In this document: positions 7,647 to 16,313 of the stretch, in pieces
How positions within the stretch are numbered: position 1 is the stretch's first letter
Layout: each line of letters opens with the position of its first letter
DNA from: Chara braunii
Lineage: Eukaryota; Streptophyta; Charophyceae; Charales; Characeae
Direction of reading: 5' to 3'
Assembly (NCBI GenBank): GCA_003427395.1
Contig: BFEA01000044.1
Location: forward strand, 1,602,486 to 1,623,552
DNA: 21,067 bases
Translations under genes and position numbers: made by a program
The notes under the pieces: model-generated
The model's database searches: none
What the model was told of the DNA's origin: nothing
What the model saw: only the letters and a program-made list of their open reading frames with translations

Positions 7647-8165
7647 TCAGTCGCTGGGTATGCCAAATTCAATCACTAGAGCGCCCAGATAATCTGCCCG
7701 ACGAGATAGTGCATCAGCTACTTTGTTGTACTCACCTTTGATTGGATCAAGTTGATAGTCATACATAGCTATCACTTGTATCCATCGCTTGAGTGCGTCG
7801 AAGAGTACCGACTGTGTCTTGATCCAGCGCAAGGTCTCATGGTCAGATCTCACATAGAAGAATCTGCCAAGGAGATAGTGTCTCCAATGTACCAGCGCTC
7901 TATACAGGGCATAGAGCTCACGCTCATAAGTGGACTTAGCTAGTTTCCGAGATGGCATCTTTTTGCTCATGTACTCGATAGGTCTCAACTTGGGCCCCTC
8001 CTTTTGCACAAGGACCGCGCCTATGCCATATTGGCTGGCGTCTGTGGTCACGACAAATGGCTTATCAGGATCCGGAAGTTCAAGAACCTCAGTGTGTGTC
8101 AGGGCATACTTCAGTTTCCTGAAGGCCACCTCACACTCTTCTGTCCACTCCCAAGGGGTATCAAG
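7647..8165 (-). pseudogene. pol: Element B RNase H
   Basis: It starts LDTPWEWTEECEVAFRKLKYAL, the typical connection after RT, in the same frame as RT but beyond an in-frame TGA at 8166-8168. Element C keeps a cysteine codon there, so this is a simple nonsense change. The four acidic catalytic positions of retroelement RNase H are visible: TTDASQYGIGAVL, YERELYAL, RSDHETLRW and VADALSRRADYL. The enzyme would degrade element RNA after copying. The frame ends at TGA 7647. Apart from the stops the protein looks complete and conserved. Confidence 0.85.
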
Positions 8166-9509
8166 TCAAGTTAGATCTGTTAATGGGGAAGCTACAATAC
8201 TATAGTTCTTCACAAACGGACGATAGTAGCCCGTCATCCCCAAAAACGATCTGGCCTCAGTAACAGTCTGAGGTCTGGGCCAATCACGTATGCTGGCCAC
8301 CTTGGCGTCATCCGGCCTCAATCCATCTGCTGAGATTTCATAACCCAAGTACAAAATCTTGGTGCGACCGAACTTGCATTTCTCCAAGTTAACCTTATAC
8401 TGGTGCTGTCTAAGGAGATCTAACACTATTTTCAAGTGCTCAGCATGATCCTCTACGGTCCTACTAAAGATAAGAATATCGTCGAGGTACATGACGATAA
8501 ACTTGTTTAAGTACTCATGAAATATCATGTTCATCGCATGCTGGAAAGTACCAGGTGCGTTGCATAGGCCAAAGGCCATCACCACAAACTCGTGCATACC
8601 GTACCTGGTCTGAAAGGCGGTTTTGTGCTGGTCCTCAGGTCTAATGGCAATTTGATGGTATCCGAACTTCAGATCTATCTTGCTGAAGTACTGGCATCCC
8701 TGCACTCTATCCAGGAGGTCGTCGATGCGGGGTAGGGGCTTCGTGTTCTTAACGGTGAAGGCATTGAGGCCCCTATAGTCAATGCACATCCTCAGGGTAC
8801 CTCCCTTCTTTGGAACAAATAGGACTGGCGCGCCGTAAGGGGAGGTAATAGGCCGAATCCATCCCTTTTCTGTGAGCTCCTTGAGCTGGCGGCGGAGCTC
8901 ATCCAACTCCGTAGGAGACATCCTATAGATTCGTCCTCTAGGTACCTTGCTACCTGGGACAACCTCTATTGCATGGACCACCTCCCTTTCTACCACGCCT
9001 GTGGGCTCCTCGAAAAGGTATGAATATGGCGCGGCAACTGATTCTATCTCTGGGGGTGTTTTTACGGCCTCCCCTTTCTTAGAGACAAAGACTAGATACA
9101 TGCCCTCCTCGTGATTCTGCTTGTGGTAGTTATAGAAAGAGGAGGCACACATGCAGCCGTAGTTTTCCACTAGACTGCTAGCTTTATACTTTTGCAGTCT
9201 AACGGTCCTACCATTTGGAAGCTTGTGAATCAACACCTTCCTATCCCAATCAAACTGAGGTTGAGCAACCTCGAGGTCGTACATGCCTAGTAACATGTCG
9301 AAGGGCAGCTCGTCGCTAACGAGGAATGATATTTTGTGTCTCACTTCCCCTCCATAAGAGAAGGAACAGACTGCGTCCTTGACATAGTCTTTAACTACCA
9401 TTTGGTGCTTGTTGGCTAACGTAGAAGCTACAGTTCTGCTAAGCCGCCGCACTTGGTCCCCTAAGCGCAGTCTATCCACACAAGCACGACTGATGAAGTA
9501 TCCACACAA
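8166..9509 (-). CDS. pol: Element B protease remainder and reverse transcriptase
   Basis: This is the longest frame in the window (447 residues). Residues 1-80 are the rest of the protease, including DELPFDMLLGMYDLEVA. A linker follows. RT starts near residue 185 with [59 protein letters not shown] and FSKIDLKFGYHQ (first catalytic Asp, residue 279), then FVVMAFGLCNAPGTFQ and YLDD (341-344) with the other two aspartates, then LGYEIS and SFLGMTGYYRPFVKNY (thumb). All catalytic positions are present. The nominal methionine lies inside a 26-bp tandem duplication, so it is not a natural start; upstream protease continues in another frame. The frame ends at a nonsense TGA at 8166. Confidence 0.9.
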   Translation of the reverse strand: MCGYFISRACVDRLRLGDQVRRLSRTVASTLANKHQMVVKDYVKDAVCSFSYGGEVRHKISFLVSDELPFDMLLGMYDLEVAQPQFDWDRKVLIHKLPNGRTVRLQKYKASSLVENYGCMCASSFYNYHKQNHEEGMYLVFVSKKGEAVKTPPEIESVAAPYSYLFEEPTGVVEREVVHAIEVVPGSKVPRGRIYRMSPTELDELRRQLKELTEKGWIRPITSPYGAPVLFVPKKGGTLRMCIDYRGLNAFTVKNTKPLPRIDDLLDRVQGCQYFSKIDLKFGYHQIAIRPEDQHKTAFQTRYGMHEFVVMAFGLCNAPGTFQHAMNMIFHEYLNKFIVMYLDDILIFSRTVEDHAEHLKIVLDLLRQHQYKVNLEKCKFGRTKILYLGYEISADGLRPDDAKVASIRDWPRPQTVTEARSFLGMTGYYRPFVKNYSIVASPLTDLT

Positions 9510-9760
9510 GCATGACTGATGAAGTTTCGTGTAGAGTCTATGTCTGCGAGGGCGCCAACTTTGCGGCTACCTACATCAACCTCCATCACGAAATGTTCAC
9601 CCTTTTGACCTCTACTGATCATCGCCCAAGAGTCTCTGGGGTCCTTCCCTGACCGCTCATTCTCTAACTCTTCTAGGGACTCAGACACATCTCTCGAACA
9701 GAGCGTCGGTGGGTCTGAATGTGTCTGCGGGGCGATACGTGGGTCACTAGCCTTGACCAA
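9461..9760 (-). pseudogene. pol: Element B protease, N-terminal part
   Basis: The frame carries SWAMISRGQKGEHFVMEVDVG and then GALADIDSTRNFISHACVD, the aspartic-protease active-site region. The usual D-S/T-G triad reads D-I-D here, so the glycine of the flap-supporting loop is lost; RNF and ISHACVD around it are well conserved. Just after, a 26-bp tandem duplication (9473-9524) repeats ISHACVD and throws the reading frame, so the ORF ends in nonsense at 9461 while the protease goes on in the next ORF (9509 downward). It is in the same frame as most of gag. Confidence 0.75.
9473..9524. repeat. 26-bp tandem duplication in element B protease
   Basis: Bases 9473-9498 and 9499-9524 differ at one position (c/t). 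Since 26 is not a multiple of three, the duplication shifts the protease frame. Confidence 0.9.
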
Positions 9761-9901
9761 CGCCTGAAGTGGGGAAAAGAGCGGCTAAAACTCCTACTGG
9801 CCCGAGGTGTTTCCCTGCGAAGTGCTCGCAGAAGCACCGCCAGAGTTCGAAGATAGTCCCACCACCATTGGTGAGGCTACCCTCGTCAAGACCTTTTTGC
9901 C

Positions 9902-11550
9902 TCAACACATTTGGGACGTGTGGCCGTAATTGCCACAGTTCATGCACGTGCCCCTAGCGACTCGGTCCCTCCACACCTCATATTCTAAACCAAGTTTCAC
10001 CCATGCGGGCGTACCTTGGTCGCCCTGACCCGTAGACCGGCCTACCTTCTTCTTCCCGGTCCCCCTAGCCTTTTCTTTGATGGGTGCCACAACTCCCCGA
10101 TCCCAAGTCTCGCTGGCCCCATCGTGCTCTGTCTCCTCCCCAAGGTCTGGGAAGTCGTCAATTTCTGCCGCCTGACCATTGTGGTCGACGAACATTAGTT
10201 GACCTTTCTTCTTCCAGTCCTGGGGTAGTCTCTTCTTCCTACCATCTCCCTGACTCTGATGCGCGGACCCCAATTTTGCCTCTATATCTAAGGCCTTCTT
10301 GCTGAAAGAGGCGAACTTGTGCTGCTCGACATAGGCCTCATCTACCAGCTTTGTCCTTACCTCTGAAGGTAGACATTTAAGGTTATTCGTGAGGAGTACC
10401 TACTGGTCATAGCGCACACCAGGTACCACGAGCAGACGTTCTACGGTGTCCGTTGGCTCATGAACATTCTTGTACCTTATTGCACAAAGACTGTTGAATG
10501 CATCGGTGGCCTTTTGAGCCCCTTGAGGGTCATGCCACCTGTTATACACGGACCGTACGAACTCTTCCAATGTTTGGGCCTGGGCTCAGGCATCGAAGTT
10601 CTGACTGTAGCCCTGCTGCTGCACTAGGCCATTCAACCAGCGGGCTGCTGACCTCTCTAAAAAGGAGGCAGCCACTACAACTTCTTGCTCCAGCCTGGTA
10701 AGCTTGTGCCTCACATAGGTAGGCACCGTCCTTACCCAGGTGTCTAAGTCCTCATCCTTCTTCCTGTCGCCGGAGAAGGGCTTAGGACTCAGGAAGGGTA
10801 TTTTGGGCATCCACTGCATGGCCTGCATTGGCCCAGGGGCTTGCTGCAGTGGCTGCATAGCCACTGAAACAGGTTGCTGCACACTAACCTGGGCCTGGTT
10901 TGACAGAGGGACTGTAGTAACCACTGTCGTGGATGGTACGGTAGAGACTCTATGGACCGGACCACTAGTCACTACATAACCACCTGGAGGGGGCATACCA
11001 AACATAGGTGAGAATAAGGGCCCAGCCGGCGACGGCGTCATAGATGGACCCGCAACCGATGGGGGAGCTACAACATACGGAGGCTGCCTCATCATGGGAG
11101 AAGGAGTCTGTAGTGCAGCCAGAATCTGCTTCTAGCCTGCCACTAGTTCAGCCAGCACTTCCTGCTGGACAACTTGCGCTTCTACCACACAAAGAAGCGA
11201 GTTACGCAGCGCTCGCATGGCAGGGTCTAGTGCTGACTCATCTAATGCTTCTAATCTGCCTTGCTCCTGTCTCCTACTCCCTAGTCTGTTCCTTCTCAAG
11301 ATAACTCTTCTTCTTCTCTCTGCTGCTTCATCCAACTGCCGTTGTAGCTCACCCTGAAGTTTTTATGCTTGGAGGATCTCATAATCCTTCGGCGTGAGTT
11401 GAGTCTGTTGGCTGACTTGCAGGCCAGCACTCTGGCTATTTCTGACTGAATCCTGACGAAGTGGCCTGTGTAGAGGCCTGCGACATGGTAGAGGAAGTAG
11501 CCATGGTCGTACCGGTGCTAGTCGCAATCCCAGACCTGGCACTGGCCTCA
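9902..11550 (-). pseudogene. gag: Element B gag (core and zinc knuckle) with in-frame stops
   Basis: One minus-strand frame holds nearly the whole gag. It has a charged helical part (ALDESALDPAMRALRNSLLC, about 11160-11260), a Pro/Val/Gln-rich linker, the gag core (FLSPKPFSGDRKKDEDLDTW to RSAARWLNGLVQQQGY, about 10600-10810), a second half (EFVRSVYNRWHDPQGAQKAT, CLPSEVRTKLVDEA, FSKKALDIEAKLGS) and a canonical CCHC knuckle CMNCGNYGHTSQMC (9905-9946). Stops interrupt at 11363 (TAA), 11132 (TAG), 10586 (TGA where element C has Trp), about 10402 (TAG where C has CAG) and 9902 (TGA right after the knuckle). Gag would build the particle and bind RNA. The last stretch towards protease (9780-9900) contains a further frame change. 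Confidence 0.82.
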
Positions 11551-11720
11551 ACCACCCTCGCTCTTCTTGCCGTTGTTCTCCCTCTAGCCTCTCTCAGCAG
11601 TCTCCTCTCGTCTCCTGGACCTAACTCTAGGAAAGTCAAAGGTCGACTGAGAGCAGTTCTACGAGTAGTCCTGCGATCGTCCACTAACAATTCCTCCTCA
11701 CTAGTGCTTGCATCACTCAT
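11436..11720 (-). CDS. gag: Element B gag N-terminal segment
   Basis: This 94-residue frame starts MSDASTSEEELLVDDRRTTR and goes on with an arginine-rich stretch (RRLLREARGRTTARRARVVE) and a Ser/Thr-rich low-complexity tail. The corresponding region of element C starts MSGQVSGEERADDQRLTR, which supports this ATG as the real gag start. A frameshift near 11450 separates it from the following gag frame, which continues RNSQSAGLQVSQQTQLTPKD. No domain is recognised; it looks disordered and basic. Confidence 0.65.
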   Translation of the reverse strand: MSDASTSEEELLVDDRRTTRRTALSRPLTFLELGPGDERRLLREARGRTTARRARVVEASARSGIATSTGTTMATSSTMSQASTQATSSGFSQK

Positions 11721-12384
11721 GAGCTACAGTGTGTGTGATCTAAACTAGAATCCACACTGAATCCTACCTCAGCATGACACACAACCGATTATGATACACA
11801 ACTAACTTTGGTCGGCCTGGACAGAAACAGTTAGGTGGTTAGGTCTCAACCAATGTCAGATCCTACAGGTAAGTTCAATTCTATTTTTAAATTACTCTTG
11901 CACAGATTGCAATGCAGCAAGGAATAGAACTAACCTATCTGCAGCTGTCTGTCAGTTGTTAACAAGTCCGTAACAACTAAATAATAAAAAATAAAATAAC
12001 CTACCTGTTGAGATGCATGCTGGATGGCAGTTTTGTCTAATTAGTGCCACCGCGAACAGTTACCAGAATCCCCCCTCTCCCTGTGTCCTTCTTGAGTTGT
12101 CGCTTTGTGTCAACGCCCTGAGCATCTGGTTGAGCAGCGTGTCTAAAGGTGTGCAATCCGGCCCAGCCCTGTGCCCCAAGTCCACACCGAACCTGCCAGC
12201 CCCTGCACATTATTTTTCCTCGCATGCAACGAGCCTTACACCCGGTTTGATCTGGCTAATCAGGAGGCATTTAAGGAAATCCCCCGTAACTCCTCTGAAA
12301 TTATTTAACGCCGCAGACGGGACGACGATCACAGCCAGAGTCAACACCGAGTCCCCGCCAGAAATATTTAGAGACGGTCTTCCA
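11721..12384 (-). other. Element B leader
   Basis: No convincing ORF. Two parts match the leader of element C: about 11948-12030 with 20190-20275 (shared GTCAG and CCGTAA-type text) and 12142-12250 with 20365-20480 (shared GTGTGCAA...CCCTGTGCCC text). This shows that it belongs to the element and is not flanking DNA. No clear primer-binding site was found. Confidence 0.6.
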
Positions 12385-12434
12385 GCAGCGGTACCGCCAG
12401 CATGAGAGTGCCCGAATCCCTGGCCAGGCAGCGA

Positions 12435-12457
12435 GCTCTTTCCTATATGGAAAGAGC
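12435..12457. other. LTR hairpin 1 (element B, right copy)
   Basis: Same sequence as 5647-5669: nine-base perfect stem around TATAT. Confidence 0.6.
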
Positions 12458-12746
12458 CTGCCTCATTCGGCAGCCTGGCTGGACTGGCCTGGGCCCAGAA
12501 GCTTCCGGTAGGCCCCAGGATGCTGCGCCTCTGGNGNAGCTACTGGGCCTCATTCGGTTGGGCCTCCCAACTGTCTGTGTATGAGGCTGCGAAACTCGCC
12601 CAGGGCCTGTGCTTTCAGAAAGGCCTAGAAGGCCTGGGAATTTCCACGCTGCTAGGCCTGTGTTTTCCTCCAACCAACTGGCGCGACGAAACTGCCTGGA
12701 CCCCAAATATGAAATTGACAGCCAAGGGCCTCTCGTAATTTGTTAG

Positions 12747-12769
12747 GCCCGCCTTCACTTAGGGCGGGC
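12747..12769. other. LTR hairpin 2 (element B, right copy)
   Basis: Same sequence as 6021-6043: seven-base GC stem around a nine-base loop. Confidence 0.6.
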
Positions 12770-12821
12770 ACATTTGCTGCAGGGGCCCCTTAGGCCTGCC
12801 AAGGACCCAGATGCTTGCACA

Positions 12822-13516
12822 TGTATGTGTCGTTCATAACTGTACTTAATTTTGCCTTGGGCACTGGGCCCGTAATAAAAGAAATATTTGAAGGGAGGGG
12901 AACAAAAAAAAGTTGTTCAGTTTATTTTTCTGCAGGTACTTGCACGGCCAGGTGGCCCGGGCAAAGAAGGTGAGCCCGGCTGGCAGCCTAGACATTTTGT
13001 CATTTTTTTATCAACATTTTTTCAGCAACAACTTTTCGCTAACCATAGTCACAGTCCGAGGCAACCTCAGCGGCCTGGCTGGGGTAGGCAAGGCTTTAAC
13101 AATTGGCAATTTTGCAATCTTAGAATGTTTTGCAGTCACCCAGCCCAAGTGGCTGAATGGTATGCCCACAGTTGATAAACAGACCTCAGTTCAGATCCTG
13201 ATGGAATAACTCTGTATTACCTGGAGCCGGTCAGTTCAATGACAATACCTCAATGTCGTCTTAAAATATAAAAAAAAAGGAACAAAAGAATCTTTTGCAC
13301 ACATTTTGACCGACAAATTGAACTCCTCATCACCAAGGAATTCAAAGCTGCACTGCTGACAGGCCCTGCCCAATCGACAGAGGTATTCATAAAAATGCTG
13401 GATGAAGCTGGCTGATTTGGAGACCGGAGGAGCAAACTCACCCTGACCAATCAACAGAGAAGATCGTACGGGTATGAAAGCCTGACAGAGTGCACAGATG
13501 CTTCCTGCCACCATTA

Positions 13517-13561
<45 letters not shown>

Positions 13562-13984
13562 AAAAAAAGAATGGATAATAACAACAAGGCACACGAAGGC
13601 ATCAAGTAAGTTAAATAGAAAAGGAAGGTTAAATGCAAAAGGAAAAAGGAAGGGTGTATAATCTGCCGACACAAATAAAGGTTGGAGAGCCACAGAGCAA
13701 AACCCAGACAGCAAAATCAAGAAAACTAGAAACCAGCGGCATCCCTGGACATGATGCAAAGGCACACAGGACACTGTGAAAAACACACACACAAAAAAAC
13801 AAACTCTGACAGCAGTATGATTTTTTTTCTTGTTTTGTCTTTTTGCAAGGAAAAAGAGCGAGAGCGAAATCGCAAAATGATGCTGTAGTCCAGATAGTCG
13901 GGGTACCAAGCAGAAAGCATAATGCACCGAGATACCAGCCAAATAAGAGCAGCACAGTGAACTCAAATGTCAATGTTGGCACTG
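12822..13984. other. Spacer between elements B and C, no recognised gene
   Basis: AT-rich DNA. A plus-strand ORF at 12913-13209 (98 residues) matches nothing I know; it contains a splice-like CTGCAG before it and GTGAGC inside, but no supported gene model. A purine-rich stretch runs about 13560-13720, and its minus-strand reading gives only hydrophobic low-complexity ORFs. Part of the right side (from about 13840) may already be the outer end of element C's LTR. Confidence 0.5.
13516..13559. repeat. (ATT)n microsatellite
   Basis: About 14 near-perfect ATT units. Minus-strand ORFs over it read as poly-asparagine or poly-isoleucine and are not genes. Confidence 0.95.
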
Positions 13985-14414
13985 TCTCGCGACATCAGGA
14001 TAGTATCCAATGTCGCTCTTTCAGATTGACGCTCAGTGCCCAGCCTATCCTACTCAGCCTATCTAACCTACACTACGTTCATGCAACAGGAGTCACTTCG
14101 AAGCTGAAGACCAATGTATGTGGCAATGTCGCCAATGCAGACTGCCAGCATACACCAGGTCCGTGTCTCCCTCTTCTCTCACCTCACTCCTCGACTTCCC
14201 ACAGTGCATCCCCAGCACCCAAAGACCGCCATCGCCCACACCAGCACACGCCCCAGCAGCCGGGCTATGGCCACCGTGCTCCCGCTGTGACCGCAGCGCC
14301 TGTCTCACCTCTTGCACCCGCGTGCGCCCTCTGGCCAGTGCTAGTGCGGCCTGCTCGCACAACAGAGCAGCAGCGTGGCCGCATTGACCGCCAGGACAGA
14401 ATGTGTCTCTGGCT

Positions 14415-14447
14415 GGGCGCTCACTTTCCTCTATGGGAAGTGAGCCC
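14415..14447. other. LTR hairpin 1 (element C form)
   Basis: GGGC-g-CTCACTTTCC, loop, GGGAAGTGAGCCC. The position matches hairpin 1 of element B, but the stem sequence differs on both sides in a way that keeps the pairing. Confidence 0.5.
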
Positions 14448-14644
14448 TGACTCTGGCTGGGCTGGGCCTGGCGTGTAGGGGCCCAGTAGCCTCACGTTGG
14501 GCCAAAGTGTCTGCGCCCAGGCCCATTCAGTCAGTTGGTTGGGCCCGCAGCATAGAGGCAGCCCAACTGTACGACCTGGCTGCTGTCACTTGATGCCTTC
14601 TAGCTCGCGCCAAGTGTGAAAATAGGCCCCTTGTCGGATACCAG

Positions 14645-14667
14645 GCCCGCCTTCGCTTAGGGTGGGC
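14645..14667. other. LTR hairpin 2 (element C form)
   Basis: GCCCGCC, loop, GGTGGGC; one G-T pair compared with element B. Confidence 0.5.
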
Positions 14668-14745
14668 ACGTTGTTTGCTGGGGCCCCCCTTGAAATGTGG
14701 GAGGCTGTGGCCGAGAGGCCACTGCGAGCGCTCATTCCTCGCACA

Positions 14746-14762
14746 CCAACCCCCTTACCTTC
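14746..14762 (-). other. Polypurine tract of element C
   Basis: The minus strand reads GAAGGTAAGGGGGTTGG with the LTR starting directly after it. Confidence 0.6.
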
Positions 14763-14782
14763 AAAAAATTGCTGAGATGCTT

Positions 14783-15150
14783 CTATGCAGGTGCTTTCCC
14801 TTTCAATCTTCGTTCATACTCTGCAACGACCTGAGGTGCTGTCTTGATCAACTCCTCTTTCGTGAACCAACAGTCTTTCCTTTGGATCCGTATGATTCCT
14901 GAATCTGACCCGGTAGATGTCGACGTCCACATGGCCATCCATGGCTGGGGGCAGCATTGATCTCCTTGATGGGAACTTGTCTGTGAAAGACTGTGTAAGT
15001 GTGCAGGTGACCAGGATTCTAATCGCGTAGGAGGGACCATCCAGATCACTACCCACGATATCCAGTACTTCCCAAGGACCAAAATACTGAGGCATTAGCT
15101 TCCTAGAGATGCCGAACTCCTGTCCTAACCCACTAGCCTTAACCCAGACT
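14783..15150 (-). pseudogene. pol: Element C integrase C terminus and chromodomain-like tail
   Basis: Two frames together hold the region. One reads LMPQYFGPWEVLDIVGSDLD, PSRRSMLPPAMDGHVDVD and IYRVRFRNHTDPKERL. The other ends CWFTKEELIKTAPQVVAEYE and RRLKGKAPA before the stop at 14783. Compared with element B, the SKLAPF region and the basic Pro/Gly insert between VDID and YRVRF are deleted, so the chromodomain-like fold would be shortened. Conservation of the last helix (KEELIKTAPQVVAEYE) between B and C supports it as a real domain. Confidence 0.7.
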
Positions 15151-15600
15151 CATTCTCCTACCTGAAATGTGGACTGTCGTCTGTGTCTGTTCTCAGAGGC
15201 AATCATAGCCTCTTGAAATTTTCTGATGTGTTCGACAGCCTGCTGCAACAGCTTCTCATACTGGACACCAAATTCAATGGTTCCAGGAGTTGCAGCTGGT
15301 CGGTTTTCAGGAAGAAGAAAGTCTAGTGCTGCTCCCAACCCAAATGCAGGTCAGCCGCTTTCTTCCGCATCTTGCTGGTGAATCACACACCCAGTTATCC
15401 ATGAATAACTTGATGACGTGCTCAGTCTTTGCAGTCTCAGGTATAGCAAGTCTATAAGCATACTTGGTGAACTGGTCCACTATGACAAAGATATCTATCT
15501 TGCCACTCTTGCTGGTCACGAGGGTGTCCATGAAATCCATGGATACGCTCTGTCCCGGACCTGCGGTAATTGGCAAGGGCTTGATTAACCCAAGCGGGGC
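15151..15600 (-). pseudogene. pol: Element C integrase core with large internal deletion
   Basis: The core starts well (GPGQSVSMDFMDTLVTSKSG, IFVIVDQFTKYAYRLAI, KLFMDNWVCD) but then jumps, near 15350-15390, to LHLGW-type text and GAALDFLLPENRPAATPGTI. About 140 residues present in element B, including the second Asp and the catalytic Glu, are missing. The piece after the deletion (15150-15338) is in another frame and ends FQVGE. This copy cannot have integrase activity. Confidence 0.78.
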
Positions 15601-15900
15601 TTGAGTTCTCGGCTTGTCCCGTTGACAGACTTGGCAGTCTGGACGTAAATCTTCACATCATCAACCATAGACGGCCAATAGCAACACTGTACCAAATTAG
15701 CACTAGTCAGCTTGTAACCGAAATGTCCCATTGGATTGTGACACTCTCCTAGAAACAAACTACGCAAAGACTCACTAGTCAGCACACAGTCTTTTGAACC
15801 CTGCCTTCTCGAGAAAGAGTAAACCATCCACCATCACAAACTCGTCAAATGTGGCCTTGTCCCGGGCCTCAAGCTTGCATGTGATGTCCATCATGACAAG
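15585..15900 (-). pseudogene. pol: Element C integrase zinc-binding region
   Basis: It reads SESLRSLFLGECHNPMGHFG and YKLTSANLVQ, with both histidines of the H2C2 motif. The two cysteines (DCQVCQRDKPRT) are present only in a neighbouring frame near 15615-15640, so an indel lies between. Upstream text corresponds to element B's region after RNase H (ELTRAMVDSYKKDLVMMDI). The single-frame ORF here is 15585-15827. Confidence 0.72.
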
Positions 15901-16313
15901 GTCTTTCTTGTAGGAGTCCACCATCGCTCGAGTTAGTTCATCAAATAAGAGAAACTCAGCAATTAGCGCACCGAGGTAATCTGCCCTTTGCTACTGTGCA
16001 TCAACAACCTTATTGTACTCTCCCTTCACATAATCTTGCTTGAAGTCATATTGATCTATGACTTCAATCCAGCGTTTCTGCACATCAGAGAGAACAGGCT
16101 GAGTCCTGATCCACTTGAGCGTCTAATGGTCAGTCCTCAAATAGAAAAATCTGCCCAAAAGATAATGTCCTCAGTGGATTACAGCTCTGTACAGGGCGTA
16201 AAGTTCCCTCTCATAGGTGGACTTCGGTAATGTTTTGGATGACATTTTCTTGCTCATCTGCTCGACCAGCCTCAACTTTTTTCCCTCCTGCTGAGCCAGC
16301 ACTGCGCCAATGC
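15901..16313 (-). pseudogene. pol: Element C RNase H, part downstream of the insertion
   Basis: The frame reads CIGAVLAQQEGKKLRLVEQM, SKKMSSKTLPKSTYERELYA, LYRAVIH-stop-GHYLLGRFFYLRTDH-stop-TLKWI, and GEYNKVVDAQ-stop-QRADYLGA. The catalytic E and two D positions are still visible. Stops fall where element B has Trp, Glu and Ser. No continuous ORF exists. Confidence 0.78.

Larger units (their letters stand above)
5108..12821 (-). mobile_element. Element B: chromodomain-bearing Ty3/gypsy retrotransposon, nearly full length, disrupted
   Basis: The minus-strand order is truncated 5' LTR (12385-12821), leader, gag (9902-11720), protease, RT, RNase H, integrase with a chromodomain-like tail (ending 6134), polypurine tract (6094-6105), 3' LTR. 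RT before integrase shows Ty3/gypsy. Pol is close to intact, with identifiable single lesions. The left boundary is provisional: I set it where element A's LTR ends, since I could not find the LTR's own terminal TG or a target-site duplication. Confidence 0.85.
12385..12821 (-). repeat. Element B 5' LTR fragment (truncated)
   Basis: It matches 5597-6093 at about 98% by eye (about six substitutions and two Ns), except for the last 25 bases at the outer end, which diverge more. The outer end is CACA, as expected (minus strand TGTGCAAGCA). Likeness stops sharply at 12385, so the R/U5 half present in the left LTR is missing together with the primer-binding site. Confidence 0.75.
13985..14745 (-). 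repeat. Element C 3' LTR
   Basis: The inner edge is at 14745 (minus strand starts TGTGCGAGGAATGAGC) next to a polypurine tract. Text shared with element B's LTR runs from about 14030 (GCCCAGCCTA) through the two hairpins to the GGGGCCCC near 14680. The left end is not determined and may lie further left. Confidence 0.65.

Noticed and set aside
12913-13209. 98-residue plus-strand ORF, with LHGQVARAKKV loosely like the ribosomal protein eS30 start (VHGSLARAGKV)
   Set aside because: The likeness covers about 11 residues, the rest does not match, and no second exon fits. Probably chance.
13927-13937. CCGAGATACCA as a second initiator-Met primer site
   Set aside because: Only the seven-base GATACCA part fits, and no LTR edge lies beside it.
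13250-13982. Several minus-strand ORFs with poly-Asn, poly-Ile or hydrophobic Phe/Leu/Val-rich products
   Set aside because: They are created by the ATT microsatellite and by T-rich minus-strand DNA; no family resemblance.
14093-14478. Long ORFs on both strands in the GC-rich part of element C's LTR
   Set aside because: They lie in LTR sequence, overlap each other on opposite strands and resemble no protein; chance opening in GC-rich DNA.
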